Positions 24,651-34,091 are shown, counted from the first letter of the stretch. The stretch: DNA of 64,000 bases from CAZXCK01 sp964639225 (GCA_964639225.1 CAZXCK010000010.1:1-64000), one strand, 5' to 3'. Notes: generated from the sequence alone by a model not told the origin. A program made the numbers and translations.

Positions 24651-25675
24651 CGCAGCCTCAGTGCCAGTTTATAGGCGTAGTATACAAGCGGATTGTAAAC
24701 GTAGTCCCAGGCTCCGGCGCTGCGGGTCACGGTGCCGCCCCAGCCGCGCTTGAAGCCGTAAACACCCCACAGACCGTCGTCGCGCTGCTGGAAATTCGCT
24801 TCGAGTTCGGCCTCGTCATAATCGGGCACGCCCCACATATCGTAGACCGTGCAGCCGCGCTGCTTCGCCCACTGGATGGCCGCCCACTGCACGCCGTAGG
24901 TCGCCATCAGATTGCGTCTGACGTTCGACGACGCGCCGTAGAAATACCAGGCGCTGCGCCCCGCCGCGAAGACCATCACCCCGGCCAGGGTGTCGCCTTC
25001 GTGTTCGGCCAGGATGAGCGCCGCCTGCTGGGGTACAAACAGCCGGTAGGCGGTCTCGTAGTAATCGGGCGTGTGGACGCCGAACGCCTGCCGCGAGCCG
25101 GTGGCCTGCATGATGGCGGTGAAACGCGCCACGTCGTCCGGGCCGCCCTCGTAGTAGCGGATGCCGTGCTTCTGGCTCTGGCGGACCTTGCGCCGCGTGC
25201 CCTGGTTCATGCGCGCCAGAATCTGTTCGTCGTCGTCGTGAATATCGATGAGGACGGTGCGCGGCGGCTGGATTGTCTGCGGGCTGGACTGAAAGCCCAG
25301 GCTGGCGAAGTCCGGCGCGGCGTCGATGATGCCCGGCTCCCATTTGAGAAAGCGCGCCTGGCGGCGGCGGGCAGTCTGGTGGATGGCCTGCCACAGCGCG
25401 GGACCGGCGTCCGGCTCGGTTATGTAGGGTCCCATCGGCAGATAGGCCATTGTGCCCAGTCGCAGCGGGAGCGCCCGGAATAAAATCTGCGCCCCGGCGA
25501 CGATGCGCTCGTCATACGTGATGGCGACACGCTCCGCCTGCCAGCCATAGGCGGCTTTGAGCGCGCCCCAGGCGGACATCTGCAGAATGTGGGCGCCGGG
25601 CTGCCCGGCGACGAAGGCATCCCAGGCGTGGGCTTCAGGGGCGATGACACTAGGCGTCGCGCTGGCACGAGTCAT
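24647..25675 (-). CDS. FemAB-family peptidyltransferase (copy 1)
   Basis: 342 residues, clearly paralogous to the next gene: HILQMSAWGALKAAYGW, MNQGTRRKVRQSQKHGI, WYFYGASSNVRRNLMATYGV, YDMWGVPDYDEAELEAN. The ATG at 25675 is chosen because earlier in-frame codons precede an unrelated low-homology stretch. Two tandem coupled copies suggest a two-step or two-residue peptidoglycan cross-bridge, as with FemA and FemB; that is inference. Confidence 0.85.
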   Translation of the reverse strand: MTRASATPSVIAPEAHAWDAFVAGQPGAHILQMSAWGALKAAYGWQAERVAITYDERIVAGAQILFRALPLRLGTMAYLPMGPYITEPDAGPALWQAIHQTARRRQARFLKWEPGIIDAAPDFASLGFQSSPQTIQPPRTVLIDIHDDDEQILARMNQGTRRKVRQSQKHGIRYYEGGPDDVARFTAIMQATGSRQAFGVHTPDYYETAYRLFVPQQAALILAEHEGDTLAGVMVFAAGRSAWYFYGASSNVRRNLMATYGVQWAAIQWAKQRGCTVYDMWGVPDYDEAELEANFQQRDDGLWGVYGFKRGWGGTVTRSAGAWDYVYNPLVYYAYKLALRLR

Positions 25676-25864
25676 GGGGTGGCCTGTTCCCTGGTGTGGT
25701 CCGGTCTGGCGGTTACGGTAGGTCAGGCGTGGGACAATTTCAAGACTCAGTTGAGAGGGAGCGTGATCTGGCGCGGCTGGCTTCAAATCTGGCGAAGAAC
25801 GGCCCCGATGATGTACACTAAGCCACGTTCGAGGTTCTCAACAATCCAGCGGAGGCTGTTTCCT

Positions 25865-26269
25865 ATGGCGACGGATGCGCGGACCTGGTTTTACTCCACA
25901 CCAGAGCCACGTCCTTACTACATCGAAGAGCGGGTGAACCATACCCTGTGGAAGAATCGCCTGCAGGGGCTGTTTATGTCCTGCACACAGGCGACCGTGC
26001 CCATCAAAATGGAAGGCAACTGGAACGGTATGCCGGTCCAGTTCGAGTGGAAGCCCGGCGCTTACTTTATCCTGCGCAGCGGCGAAAAGCGCAGAGAGTT
26101 GATCGGCGTCATCCGGCAGATGCTGTTTAATCTCAAACCGGCCTTTGAGTACGAAGACCCGTCCGGTATGCATGTCGTCGAGTGGCATACTGAAAACGTC
26201 GATGATCGCTGGGCCGAGATCCAGGGCAATCCTCAGTTTCAGGGGCTGCGGCGCATCGGCAAACGCTGA
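25865..26269 (+). CDS. Conserved hypothetical protein
   Basis: 134 residues, soluble, no signal peptide. Aromatic-rich start (WFYSTPEPRPYYIEERVNHTLW) and a central GNWNGMPVQFEWKPGAYFIL segment that looks beta-rich. GGAGG lies about 9 nt before the ATG. I do not recognise the family. It is divergent from the FemAB pair. Confidence 0.6.
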   Translation: MATDARTWFYSTPEPRPYYIEERVNHTLWKNRLQGLFMSCTQATVPIKMEGNWNGMPVQFEWKPGAYFILRSGEKRRELIGVIRQMLFNLKPAFEYEDPSGMHVVEWHTENVDDRWAEIQGNPQFQGLRRIGKR

Positions 26270-26419
26270 GTGACGCCGCTGTTCCGCCCAGTCATCTGAC
26301 CAGCAGCGCGCCCTCATCACGAGGGCGCTGCGAGCCTGGTTTCTCCTGTTTTCCAGACGCTATCCATCCGACAACCATATCGCTGGCTGCCTGTGCGCCG
26401 TGCTGGACGCAAAGCGGCG

Positions 26420-26425
26420 TATAAT
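26420..26425 (+). promoter_or_regulatory. -10 box of the L,D-transpeptidase gene
   Basis: Exact TATAAT in GCGTATAATACGAG, 46 nt before the start codon. No convincing -35 is seen. Confidence 0.45.
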
Positions 26426-26471
26426 ACGAGTCAGATCGACCGTGTTGATTGAGTCGCAGCGAGCAGAGATC

Positions 26472-28121
26472 ATGTCCCCATCCCCGCGCCGGGCGTCCCC
26501 GGCGCAACCCGTCGATGCCACCCTGGCCGGGCCTACCGTGCGCGTGGAGCGTGTCGAGGCGACCGTGCCGCATGGGCGTGCCTCGGTGGCGGCTCCGCGC
26601 CCGCCGCAGACGGCCCGGCGTATGACTCGGCACCGGCGTTCGGCTGGCAGGCCGCGCGGCATGGCGCTGGCGCTGTTGGTGGTCGCCGGTGTGGTGATGG
26701 TTGGCGTGATGGGTCTGCTGGCGCTGCTGGCCGGTGTGGGGATTGTCTACAGCGGCGGGATTCTGCCGGGTGTCAGTGTGGCCGGGGTGGACCTGGGCGG
26801 CCTGGACCGCGACGAAGCCGCCGCGCTGCTGGCGACGCGCTGGGCGTCGGTTACGCTGGCCGATCCCAGCCAGCAGCCTGGCCGCACCTGGACGATTGAC
26901 CGGGCCGCGCTGGGCATCGAACTGGACGCCGCCGCCACCGTCGAGCGCGCTTACGAACAGGGGCGCGGCGAGGGAAGTATGCTGTCCGCGCTGCTGGAGC
27001 GCGTGGACGTCGCGCCGGTTGTGGGCATCGACGCTGATCTGCTGGCCAACAGCCTGGAGACGCTCAAGCCGCAGGTGGACATCGAACCGGTGGATGCGGG
27101 TGTGCATCTGGTAAATGGCGATGTACAGCCAGTGCCGCCGCAGGCCGGTTATGTGCTGGATGTGGGCGCGACGGTCGCCCGGTTGCTGGATGACCCGGCG
27201 GGGGTTCTGGCCGATGGGGCGCTGGAACTGGTTATGCTGCCGGTGCAGCCCGCCTTCACCGACGCCGGGCCGCTGCTGCCGCTGGCGGCTCGATTGCTGG
27301 CCAACCCGCTGACGGTGCGCGTCTACGATCCGGTTACCGGCGATATGGTGAGCTGGTCGCAGCCGCCGGAAGTCTGGGCGGAGTGGCTCGTCGTGCGCGG
27401 CGAAGGTTTCTCCGTGCAGGGCGACGCCGTCCGCGCCTATCTGGAACAGCAGGCGCAGATTTTCGATGCGTCGCGTCATCTGGACCTGGACGATGCTGTG
27501 CAGACTGTCCAGCAGGCCGTGCAGACGGGCGATACCCGGTCCACGCTGCGCGTCTACCACCATGACCGGCAGCACGTCGTCCAGCCCGGCGAGACGATTG
27601 GCAGCATCGCCTGGGATTATGGCGTGCCCTATCCCTGGCTCCAGCAGGCGAACGCCGGCGCTGAATCGTTCAGCCCCGGCCAGACGATCACCGTCCCCTC
27701 GCCGGATACGTTCCTGCCGTTCCCGGTGGTGGCCGATAAGCGCGTCGTCGTCAGTATCTCACAGCAGCGAACGCGCCTTTACGAAAACGGCCAGCTTATT
27801 CAGGACTGGCCCGCCAGCACCGGCATCAGCGACAGCCCGACGTGGCCCGGCATCTACCAGGTGATCTCGCACGAGATGAACGCCTATGCCGGCAACTGGA
27901 ATCTGTGGATGCCGTATTTCGTCGGCGTGTACCAGCCAATCCCCGGCGCGGATTTCACCAACGGCTTTCATGGTTTCCCCACACGCGGCGGCGGGCAGAT
28001 TCTGTGGGAGAACAGCCTGGGTCGCCGCGTGACTTACGGCTGCATCCTCCTGAGCAACAGCAGCGCACAGTTCCTCTATGACTGGGCGCAGACCGGCGTT
28101 GTTGTGGAGATTCAACCGTAG
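26472..28121 (+). CDS. Membrane-anchored L,D-transpeptidase with PG-binding and LysM domains
   Basis: 549 residues. Arg-rich cytoplasmic start (about 1-62), one membrane helix (64-93), PG_binding_4/VanW-type repeats (from about 98, ILPGVSVAGVDLGGLDRDEA), a LysM domain (about 366-412, HVVQPGETIGSIAWDYGVPY), and a YkuD catalytic domain (about 422-549). Catalytic His in NGFHGFPTR and Cys in VTYGCILLSN (about 524) are present. It makes 3-3 cross-links or attaches proteins to peptidoglycan. ATG at 26472 is preferred over one at 26400, which precedes the -10 box. Confidence 0.93.
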   Translation: MSPSPRRASPAQPVDATLAGPTVRVERVEATVPHGRASVAAPRPPQTARRMTRHRRSAGRPRGMALALLVVAGVVMVGVMGLLALLAGVGIVYSGGILPGVSVAGVDLGGLDRDEAAALLATRWASVTLADPSQQPGRTWTIDRAALGIELDAAATVERAYEQGRGEGSMLSALLERVDVAPVVGIDADLLANSLETLKPQVDIEPVDAGVHLVNGDVQPVPPQAGYVLDVGATVARLLDDPAGVLADGALELVMLPVQPAFTDAGPLLPLAARLLANPLTVRVYDPVTGDMVSWSQPPEVWAEWLVVRGEGFSVQGDAVRAYLEQQAQIFDASRHLDLDDAVQTVQQAVQTGDTRSTLRVYHHDRQHVVQPGETIGSIAWDYGVPYPWLQQANAGAESFSPGQTITVPSPDTFLPFPVVADKRVVVSISQQRTRLYENGQLIQDWPASTGISDSPTWPGIYQVISHEMNAYAGNWNLWMPYFVGVYQPIPGADFTNGFHGFPTRGGGQILWENSLGRRVTYGCILLSNSSAQFLYDWAQTGVVVEIQP

Positions 28122-28265
28122 TTTATAACATCTTGTAATAGTTGGGTTTACCTTTCCTTTGTGTTAATATAAGGTTAGTATGTTGGCGCATTGGTCTGCG
28201 TCTGTTACCAACAAACAAGATCATCATCGTATTATTCTCATTCATCCATGCGGAGCAGGTTTCCG

Positions 28266-28916
28266 ATGACATTGCTGCCCCTGTTGTTTGTCGTCCTGGC
28301 GCTGGTTGCGACGATCGCTGCTGTTCTGCTCGATGCGCTGGTGCCGGGGCTGGCTGTCGCTCTGCTGTTGTTGATGGCCGCCGCGTTGAGCTGGCGTCTG
28401 CGCCGCCAACGGAAAGCGACAGTGGCGCGCCAGGCAGCCACAGACGACACGCTCAGCCGCCGTCGCAGCGGCGCCGAGCAGTTCGCCAACGGCCATGTTA
28501 AAGAGGCGCTGGCGACCTACGACCGTAATCTCAGTCTGGATGTCTCCAACACGGGTGCGCGCGGCGTGCCTCATCGTGTGCGGGCGATCCTCTACACCGA
28601 ACGGGGCCAGATTCATTTTGCGCAACGGCAGTATCAGCTCGCCCTGCGTGATTTTCAGAGCGCCCAGGAAGCCAACCCCACCTTTCACCCGGCTATGGCC
28701 TGGCTGGCGATTGTCCATTATGCGCTGCGTAACCTGGACGAAGCGCGCATCTGGTGGCGCCGCGCTGTGAAGCACGAAGCGCGCTATGGTGAGCTGGACG
28801 GCCTCAACTGGATGCCGTCGCAGCCCGGCTGGCTGTCGCCGCCCATTGTCGAGGCGCTGGCCATCACCGCGCTGCTCAATGCGCGCCGTCCGCCAATGGA
28901 CTCAAACTCCCCTTGA
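28266..28916 (+). CDS. Membrane protein with TPR-like repeats
   Basis: 216 residues. Two hydrophobic helices in the first 45 residues (LLFVVLALVATIAAVLL and LAVALLLLMAAAL), then TPR-like helical pairs: GAEQFANGHVKEALATYDRNL, RGQIHFAQRQYQLALRDFQS, WLAIVHYALRNLDEARIWW. Probably an inner-membrane protein with a cytoplasmic TPR interaction surface. CGGAG precedes the ATG. The upstream gap (28122-28265) is AT-rich and probably holds the promoter. Confidence 0.7.
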   Translation: MTLLPLLFVVLALVATIAAVLLDALVPGLAVALLLLMAAALSWRLRRQRKATVARQAATDDTLSRRRSGAEQFANGHVKEALATYDRNLSLDVSNTGARGVPHRVRAILYTERGQIHFAQRQYQLALRDFQSAQEANPTFHPAMAWLAIVHYALRNLDEARIWWRRAVKHEARYGELDGLNWMPSQPGWLSPPIVEALAITALLNARRPPMDSNSP

Positions 28917-28985
28917 CCGACGACCCCCCACCGTCCCATACTTGAGCATATTGACATCAGCAAACAGCCAGAGGAAACCACACAC

Positions 28986-29552
28986 ATGAGGATCGGCGTG
29001 CTGGCGCTTCAGGGCGCATTTATCGAACACGAGAATATGCTGCGCGCATTGGGGGCGCAGCCTGTTCAGGTGCGGCTGCCGCAGCATCTGGACAACCTGG
29101 ATGGTCTCATTATTCCCGGCGGCGAGAGCACCACCATCGGCAAGCTGGCGATCAGCTACGGTCTGATGGAGCCGCTGCGCGAGTTCGCCGCGCAGACTCC
29201 GACATGGGGCACGTGCGCCGGTATGATCTTCCTGGCGAAAGACATCGGCATCGACCGCCAGCCGATCCTGGGCCTGATGGACCTTACTGTGAGCCGCAAC
29301 GCCTTTGGTCGTCAGGTCGATAGTTTCGAGGCCGACCTGGATATCAGCGTGTTGAACGGCAGGCCGTTCCATGCGGTTTTTATTCGCGCGCCAGTGGCCA
29401 CTGCCGCTGGTCCTGATGTCGCCGTGCTCAGTCGCCTGCCGGACGGGCGTATTGTGGCGGCCCAGCAGGGGCATCTGCTGGCGACGGCTTTCCATCCAGA
29501 ACTGACGGATGACTCGCGTTTGCACGAATATTTCCTGAGTCTGGTTGGCTGA
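28986..29552 (+). CDS. pdxT: Pyridoxal 5'-phosphate synthase glutaminase subunit
   Basis: 188 residues. Start MRIGVLALQGAFIEHENML, IIPGGESTTI, catalytic Cys in WGTCAGMIFLA (about 77) and the His-Glu pair in FHPELT (about 170/172) are diagnostic for PdxT. It frees ammonia from glutamine for the PdxS synthase. GAGGAAA precedes the ATG. PdxS is not in the window, so the usual pdxST operon is broken up here. Confidence 0.96.
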   Translation: MRIGVLALQGAFIEHENMLRALGAQPVQVRLPQHLDNLDGLIIPGGESTTIGKLAISYGLMEPLREFAAQTPTWGTCAGMIFLAKDIGIDRQPILGLMDLTVSRNAFGRQVDSFEADLDISVLNGRPFHAVFIRAPVATAAGPDVAVLSRLPDGRIVAAQQGHLLATAFHPELTDDSRLHEYFLSLVG

Positions 29553-29636
29553 AAACTCCTTTATGAATCTGGCCCCGGCTCATGCTAGAATAGGGTCACA
29601 GACGCTTAACGTAGACCATTCACACAGAGAGTGATC

Positions 29637-29966
29637 ATGATCGACGATCGTATCCAGCAATCGGTGTACTTTGCCGCCACCGCCGGCCCTGATGACGATT
29701 ATGAAGAATTCGATGACCTCGAAGAAGAGGATGACATTGACGATCTTGATGTTGACGAGGACATCGAGGAAATCGACGATCTGGAAGACCTGACCGACCT
29801 GGACGATCTGGCCAATCTCGATTTCGACGATGAGGAAGAGGACTACATCGAAGACGAGGGTTACGACATCTCCGAATTTGAGGATGACGAAGACCTCTAC
29901 GACGATGACGACGAAGACGATGACGACGAAGAGGACGAGGATTATTACTACGATCCCCTGTTTTGA
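29637..29966 (+). CDS. Extremely acidic low-complexity protein
   Basis: 109 residues, of which the great majority after residue 20 are Asp or Glu, in runs such as DDDYEEFDDLEEEDD and LYDDDDEDDDDEEDEDYYYD. Only the start (MIDDRIQQSVYFAATAGP) and the Tyr-rich end (DPLF) look ordered. AGAGAG lies before the ATG at 29637. A TAGAAT-like -10 is near 29586 and a strong terminator follows, so it looks like a real monocistronic gene. It resembles an acidic tail such as that of RNA polymerase delta, but no folded domain is present. Confidence 0.7.
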   Translation: MIDDRIQQSVYFAATAGPDDDYEEFDDLEEEDDIDDLDVDEDIEEIDDLEDLTDLDDLANLDFDDEEEDYIEDEGYDISEFEDDEDLYDDDDEDDDDEEDEDYYYDPLF

Positions 29967-30019
29967 GATCGTCTGATCACCACGTATTTTTCATCAGATG
30001 TTATTCGGATCAGAATACT

Positions 30020-30061
30020 GCCGCGCCACCGTGACGCCGATCACAGTGGCGCGGCCTTTTG
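30020..30061 (+). terminator. Terminator after acidic-protein gene
   Basis: GCCGCGCCAC (30020-30029) pairs perfectly with GTGGCGCGGC (30046-30055), followed by CTTTTGTG. Confidence 0.82.
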
Positions 30062-30079
30062 TGTTGGGGGAGCGATCAA

Positions 30080-31483
30080 TCAGGCTGGCTGGCCGGTTTC
30101 CTGTGGGAAGATTTTGCCCGGATTGAGGATATCGCTGGGGTCCAGCGTGTGTTTGATGGCGCGCATAACGTCTAGTGACGGGCCGTGTTCGGCGGGCATG
30201 AACTCCGCTTTGCCGATGCCGACGCCGTGCTCGCCGGTGGCTGTGCCGCCCAGTTCCAGCGCCCGCCGCACGATGAGCCGGTCGCAGTCGATGGCCTCGT
30301 CATATTCGGCCTGGCTGCCGTAGGGGAACTCCACGTGCACGTTGCCATCGCCAGCATGGCCGATCATATAGGCCGTCACGCCGCGTTCGGCGCGCAGTTG
30401 TTCCACATAGGCGATGAGTTCCGGGTAGGCGCTGATGGGCACCGCCACATCCATGATGAAGAACTCTTTGTCCGGGTGGCTGCGGACCATGATTTCGTAT
30501 GAGTGATGGCGGGCGTGCCACAGCTTTTTGCGCTCGGCGTGGTCGGTGGTGGCACGGATACTGAGCGCGCCCATCTCCTCGCAGATTTCGCGGACCATCG
30601 CCAGCCCTTCGCTGAGGGCGATCTCCTGCGCAGCGTGGAACTCCATAAACAGGGTCGGCCTGTCGTCCAGTTCGACGCCTTCCGTCTCGCGCAGCATACG
30701 GCAGTGGGCCGCGTCGACGAACTCCAGCGCCGCCGGGTCCAGTCCGCTGCCGCGCACGGCGACGACCGTCTCCACCGCGTCCTCGACCGTCTCGAAAGCG
30801 GCCACGACCGCGCTCATATGGGCCGGGACCGGGACCAGCTTCAGTGTCGCCTCGGTGATGATACCCAGTGTGCCCTCGCTGCCGACGAACAGATGCAGCA
30901 GATCGTAACCCGACGCCTGTTTGACCGAACGCGAACCGACGTGAATCAGGCGGCCATCGGCCAGCGCGACCTGCATACGCAGCACGTTGTCTTTGCTGGC
31001 TCCGTATTTCACCGTGCGAATGCCGGATGCGTTGTTGGCCAGCATGCCGCCGATGGTGGCGTTCGCGCCGGGGTCCGGCGGGAAGAACAGCCCGTAACGC
31101 GCCAACTGCTCGTTGAGGTCTTTGTGGCCGATGCCGGGCTGGACTGTCACCTGGAAGTCGTCGGCGTGAACCTCGACGATGCGCGTCATGCGCTCGAACG
31201 ACAGCAGAATCCCGCCACGCAGCGGGATCGAGTTGCCTTCCAGGCCGGTGCCGACGCCCCAGGGCGTGACCGGTATGCGCTGCTCGCTGGCGAGGCGCAG
31301 CAGTTCGACGACCTGCTCCGCGTTTTGCGGCCACACGACCACTTCCGCCGGGCTGGCCGGGTGGTTGGACTCGTCGCGGGCGTGCAGGTCGATGTCGGCC
31401 TGGGCCGTGCTCACGTTCTCCGCGCCGAAAATCTCGGTCAGGCGGGCGATGATCTCTGGCGTTACGGGTGAATAGGTCGTCAT
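30080..31483 (-). CDS. FAD-linked oxidase, glycolate oxidase subunit GlcD / D-lactate dehydrogenase type
   Basis: 467 residues. FAD_binding_4 domain (TPWGVGTGLEGNSIPLRGGI, PGANATIGGMLANNASG, GYDLLHLFVGSEGTLGIITEA) followed by the FAD-oxidase C domain ending in IGHAGDGNVH, GEHGVGIGKAEFM and the LDPSDILNPGKIF motif. It oxidises a 2-hydroxy acid such as glycolate or D-lactate. No GlcE/GlcF gene is adjacent, so a stand-alone D-lactate dehydrogenase is equally possible. Start at 31483 with AGAGGA upstream. Confidence 0.92.
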   Translation of the reverse strand: MTTYSPVTPEIIARLTEIFGAENVSTAQADIDLHARDESNHPASPAEVVVWPQNAEQVVELLRLASEQRIPVTPWGVGTGLEGNSIPLRGGILLSFERMTRIVEVHADDFQVTVQPGIGHKDLNEQLARYGLFFPPDPGANATIGGMLANNASGIRTVKYGASKDNVLRMQVALADGRLIHVGSRSVKQASGYDLLHLFVGSEGTLGIITEATLKLVPVPAHMSAVVAAFETVEDAVETVVAVRGSGLDPAALEFVDAAHCRMLRETEGVELDDRPTLFMEFHAAQEIALSEGLAMVREICEEMGALSIRATTDHAERKKLWHARHHSYEIMVRSHPDKEFFIMDVAVPISAYPELIAYVEQLRAERGVTAYMIGHAGDGNVHVEFPYGSQAEYDEAIDCDRLIVRRALELGGTATGEHGVGIGKAEFMPAEHGPSLDVMRAIKHTLDPSDILNPGKIFPQETGQPA

Positions 31484-31539
31484 GGATGTGTCCTCTGTTG
31501 TGTACAATGGCTTTAACGGCTGCGAAGCCGGTCACGGTT

Positions 31540-33069
31540 TCAAAAGGGTGCGTCCGTCAGGTCGATGAACCGGCAGTTCTCATAGCCGGTGTACGGCATC
31601 TCGGCCAGCGGCGAGACGAACAGGCTGTCATCGGCGGGGTCGCTGCCGGCGTCCACGCAGTAGACATACAGCGTGGATGGCGCGTCCGTGTTTTCGCCGG
31701 CCAGTTCCAGCGCATCCTGCGGCGCGATCTGCCAGCGTATCGACCGCTGCGCGTAGTGCGCGACAGCCGAACTCTCGCGGGGCAGATTGGTCATAATCAG
31801 GCCGCGTGGCTGGCTGTTATCGTGGATGGTCTGTGCCAGCCCCAGCCGGTTTTCCTGGATTATCCAGCCGGAGCGGTGCAGCAGCACAAAAAACACCACG
31901 CTGATGATGGCCGACACGACCACCAGGGCTGTGATGGCGGGCCGGGTCCAGCGTCGCCAGCGCCGCGAGCGCCAACCGGCGGCAATCGCTACCGAGGCGG
32001 CAATCGTGAAACCTGGCATAAAGTATATCTTGTAGTAGTCGTGGATGTAAAAGGCGTTGCGGAAAACCAGCATGTACAGCAATCCGCCGCCCACCAGCGC
32101 CAGGATGACCGCTTTCTGCTGGCGACTCTCGCGGCGGACGGCCAGCGCCAGACCCCACGCGCCCAGCACGACAATGGCGAACGTCATCAGCGGCAGCACG
32201 TGGACCATCTGCCGGAAGATGAACTCCGCCGCGTTGAAGGTCTCGCTGTTCCGGCTCATCTGCTGGCTGCTGGTGCGGAAGAAGAACGCATCGCGCAGTT
32301 TATCCAGCGCGCCGTCCCACTGCCACTGGTAAAAGGCCATCACAGACAGCGCCAGTCCGCCGATCACCACGCCCAGCAGCACCATTTGCCGGCGGTGTGT
32401 CCAGTTGCCGAGCCACAGCCCGACCAGCCCAAACGCCAGGAAGAAGAAAGCCGCCGCCCAGGCCGTCCACAGCGCCAGCCCACCCATGAGCGCCATCAGC
32501 GCCCAGCGCGGCCACGTCGGTGCGCGCAGCCAGTTGATGAACACCGCGACGAAGATCAGGATGAAGGGCAGGGCCAGCGGCTCGTGGTTGGGCATGCGCC
32601 CGAAATAGGCGATCATCGGTGTGAGGCCGTACAGCGGCAGCAGCCACAGCGCCCGACGCTCGCCGTACAACCGCCGCCCGACGACGAACAGCGCCGCCAG
32701 GCTGACCAGCGTCGAAAAGGCCGGCACCAGCCGCGTGCTCATCTCCGTCTGGCCGAATAGACCGCGCGCCCATGCCACCGCGTAGACGATCAGCGGCGGG
32801 TGATGCACATAATAAGTGAAGTCCTCGCCGGGGCGTTCCAGGTCCAGCGGGCTGTTTTTCAGGACGGGGATGTAGTTCAGGGTGGACCAGCCGTAAATCT
32901 CGAAGTTGCGCGCTCCGCTGGTGATCCAGGCACCGTTTTCGTCGTGGTGGCTGAACCAGGGCGAGTCCAGTCGAATAATCAGCAGCGCCCACATCAGCAG
33001 CAGAAAAGCCACCAGCGCCCACAGGCGATTCCGCGCCGCGCTGCCGGGCCGTGTGTTTGCGGTCATCAT
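31540..33069 (-). CDS. GT-C type glycosyltransferase (family 39-like) membrane protein
   Basis: 509 residues, about ten or more membrane helices. After the first helix comes DSPWFSHHDENGAWITSGARNF, an acidic loop motif like that of PMT/ArnT-type GT-C enzymes, and YVHHPPLIVYAVAW. The C-terminus is a soluble extracytoplasmic segment. It probably transfers a sugar from a polyprenyl-phosphate donor outside the membrane. The second of two adjacent ATGs (33066) has better spacing from GGGGG. It lies 9 nt downstream of the alginate-lyase-like gene. Confidence 0.75.
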   Translation of the reverse strand: MMTANTRPGSAARNRLWALVAFLLLMWALLIIRLDSPWFSHHDENGAWITSGARNFEIYGWSTLNYIPVLKNSPLDLERPGEDFTYYVHHPPLIVYAVAWARGLFGQTEMSTRLVPAFSTLVSLAALFVVGRRLYGERRALWLLPLYGLTPMIAYFGRMPNHEPLALPFILIFVAVFINWLRAPTWPRWALMALMGGLALWTAWAAAFFFLAFGLVGLWLGNWTHRRQMVLLGVVIGGLALSVMAFYQWQWDGALDKLRDAFFFRTSSQQMSRNSETFNAAEFIFRQMVHVLPLMTFAIVVLGAWGLALAVRRESRQQKAVILALVGGGLLYMLVFRNAFYIHDYYKIYFMPGFTIAASVAIAAGWRSRRWRRWTRPAITALVVVSAIISVVFFVLLHRSGWIIQENRLGLAQTIHDNSQPRGLIMTNLPRESSAVAHYAQRSIRWQIAPQDALELAGENTDAPSTLYVYCVDAGSDPADDSLFVSPLAEMPYTGYENCRFIDLTDAPF

Positions 33070-33078
33070 TCCCCCTGA

Positions 33079-34014
33079 TTAGCCGAACAGACCGCGCCGT
33101 TCCGGCTCAGCGTGTGTGAGGGTCGGCAGGCCGCCGCCCAGCACATCGACGACCGGACGGCATTCGTCCAGGATCATCTGGATGGCGCGCAGCGGTCGCT
33201 CGTAGCGCTCGGCGGCCAGTTCCAGATAACCGGCTCGCTGACGGAAGCGCGCCTGGGTTGCTTCCAGGGCCAGGCTTTCCTCGCCGGACCAGGGCCACTT
33301 TTCCGGGTAGAAATAGTAGTACAGCGGATAGGTGACTGCCGTCAGCACCGACACGCCCCGGTTGTGATAACGCCACAGGTCGGTGCCGGCATGGGCGGCG
33401 ATCTCGGCGGTGAGGACCAGCGCCTGTGCCGCCATCAACTGGCGCTCCAGGCTGGCGGCATCTTCACCGGCGACGGCGCGCGGCAGATAGCCTTCCGGGT
33501 GGATGTGGCGATCGACCGCCTGCCGGTAAGCATTGACGGCTGCCTGAAAACGCGCTTCGTCTGCCAGCGTCACGCCCGCTGCTGCGTTGAACGCGATGTG
33601 CCAGAGCGTGTCGAGCAGGGGCGCGTCGCTGGGCAGGGCGTCGAACTCGGTGGCGTGCTGTGCCAGCGAGTCGAGCGCGGTGGTCAGCGCGTGGGGCGGC
33701 AGCTCTGGATGGTCGCGCAGCAGCTCGATGCACTGCGCCGCGATGAGCGCGCGGGCGGTGTCCGGGTAGCCGGGCAGCGGGCTGTCGCTGTGGGGCAGAT
33801 CGGCCAGTGTGGCAATCAGCGGCACGGCGGGCGCTGGATCGCCGTCCAGGCGATAGCGCAGCCCGGCCCACTGAACCTGTGCCAGCGTACCGGTTGGCGC
33901 TGGCTCGCGCAGGCGCGCCCATGCCTCGCGCAGCGGCGCGCGCTTCTGATTCTTGCGGGCGCGTTGGGTCTGCTGCGGGCCGAAAATCAAGCCGTAGTGA
34001 AGCGGGTCGAACAT
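33079..34014 (-). CDS. Alginate lyase-like (alpha/alpha toroid) protein
   Basis: 311 residues, no signal peptide seen. The segment from about residue 155 to 255, with HPEGYLPRAV, a long Gln/Ala helix, EIAAHAGTDLWRYHNRGVSV and AVTYPLYYYFYPEKWPW, resembles the C-terminal part of alginate lyase/heparinase-type toroids. The lack of a signal peptide is unusual for a lyase. It sits with a GT-C glycosyltransferase, hinting at polysaccharide handling. CAGGAA precedes the ATG. Family call is tentative. Confidence 0.55.
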   Translation of the reverse strand: MFDPLHYGLIFGPQQTQRARKNQKRAPLREAWARLREPAPTGTLAQVQWAGLRYRLDGDPAPAVPLIATLADLPHSDSPLPGYPDTARALIAAQCIELLRDHPELPPHALTTALDSLAQHATEFDALPSDAPLLDTLWHIAFNAAAGVTLADEARFQAAVNAYRQAVDRHIHPEGYLPRAVAGEDAASLERQLMAAQALVLTAEIAAHAGTDLWRYHNRGVSVLTAVTYPLYYYFYPEKWPWSGEESLALEATQARFRQRAGYLELAAERYERPLRAIQMILDECRPVVDVLGGGLPTLTHAEPERRGLFG

Positions 34015-34091
34015 GCTCAGTTCCTGTGTTGATGTCGATTGACACGCGCCATTATACCCTGAATGGCGCGGGGTGGGGCGTTAAGCTGATG

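Noticed and set aside
26292..27575. 427-residue open frame on the minus strand
   Set aside because: Antisense to the L,D-transpeptidase gene and spans its promoter; no motif seen.
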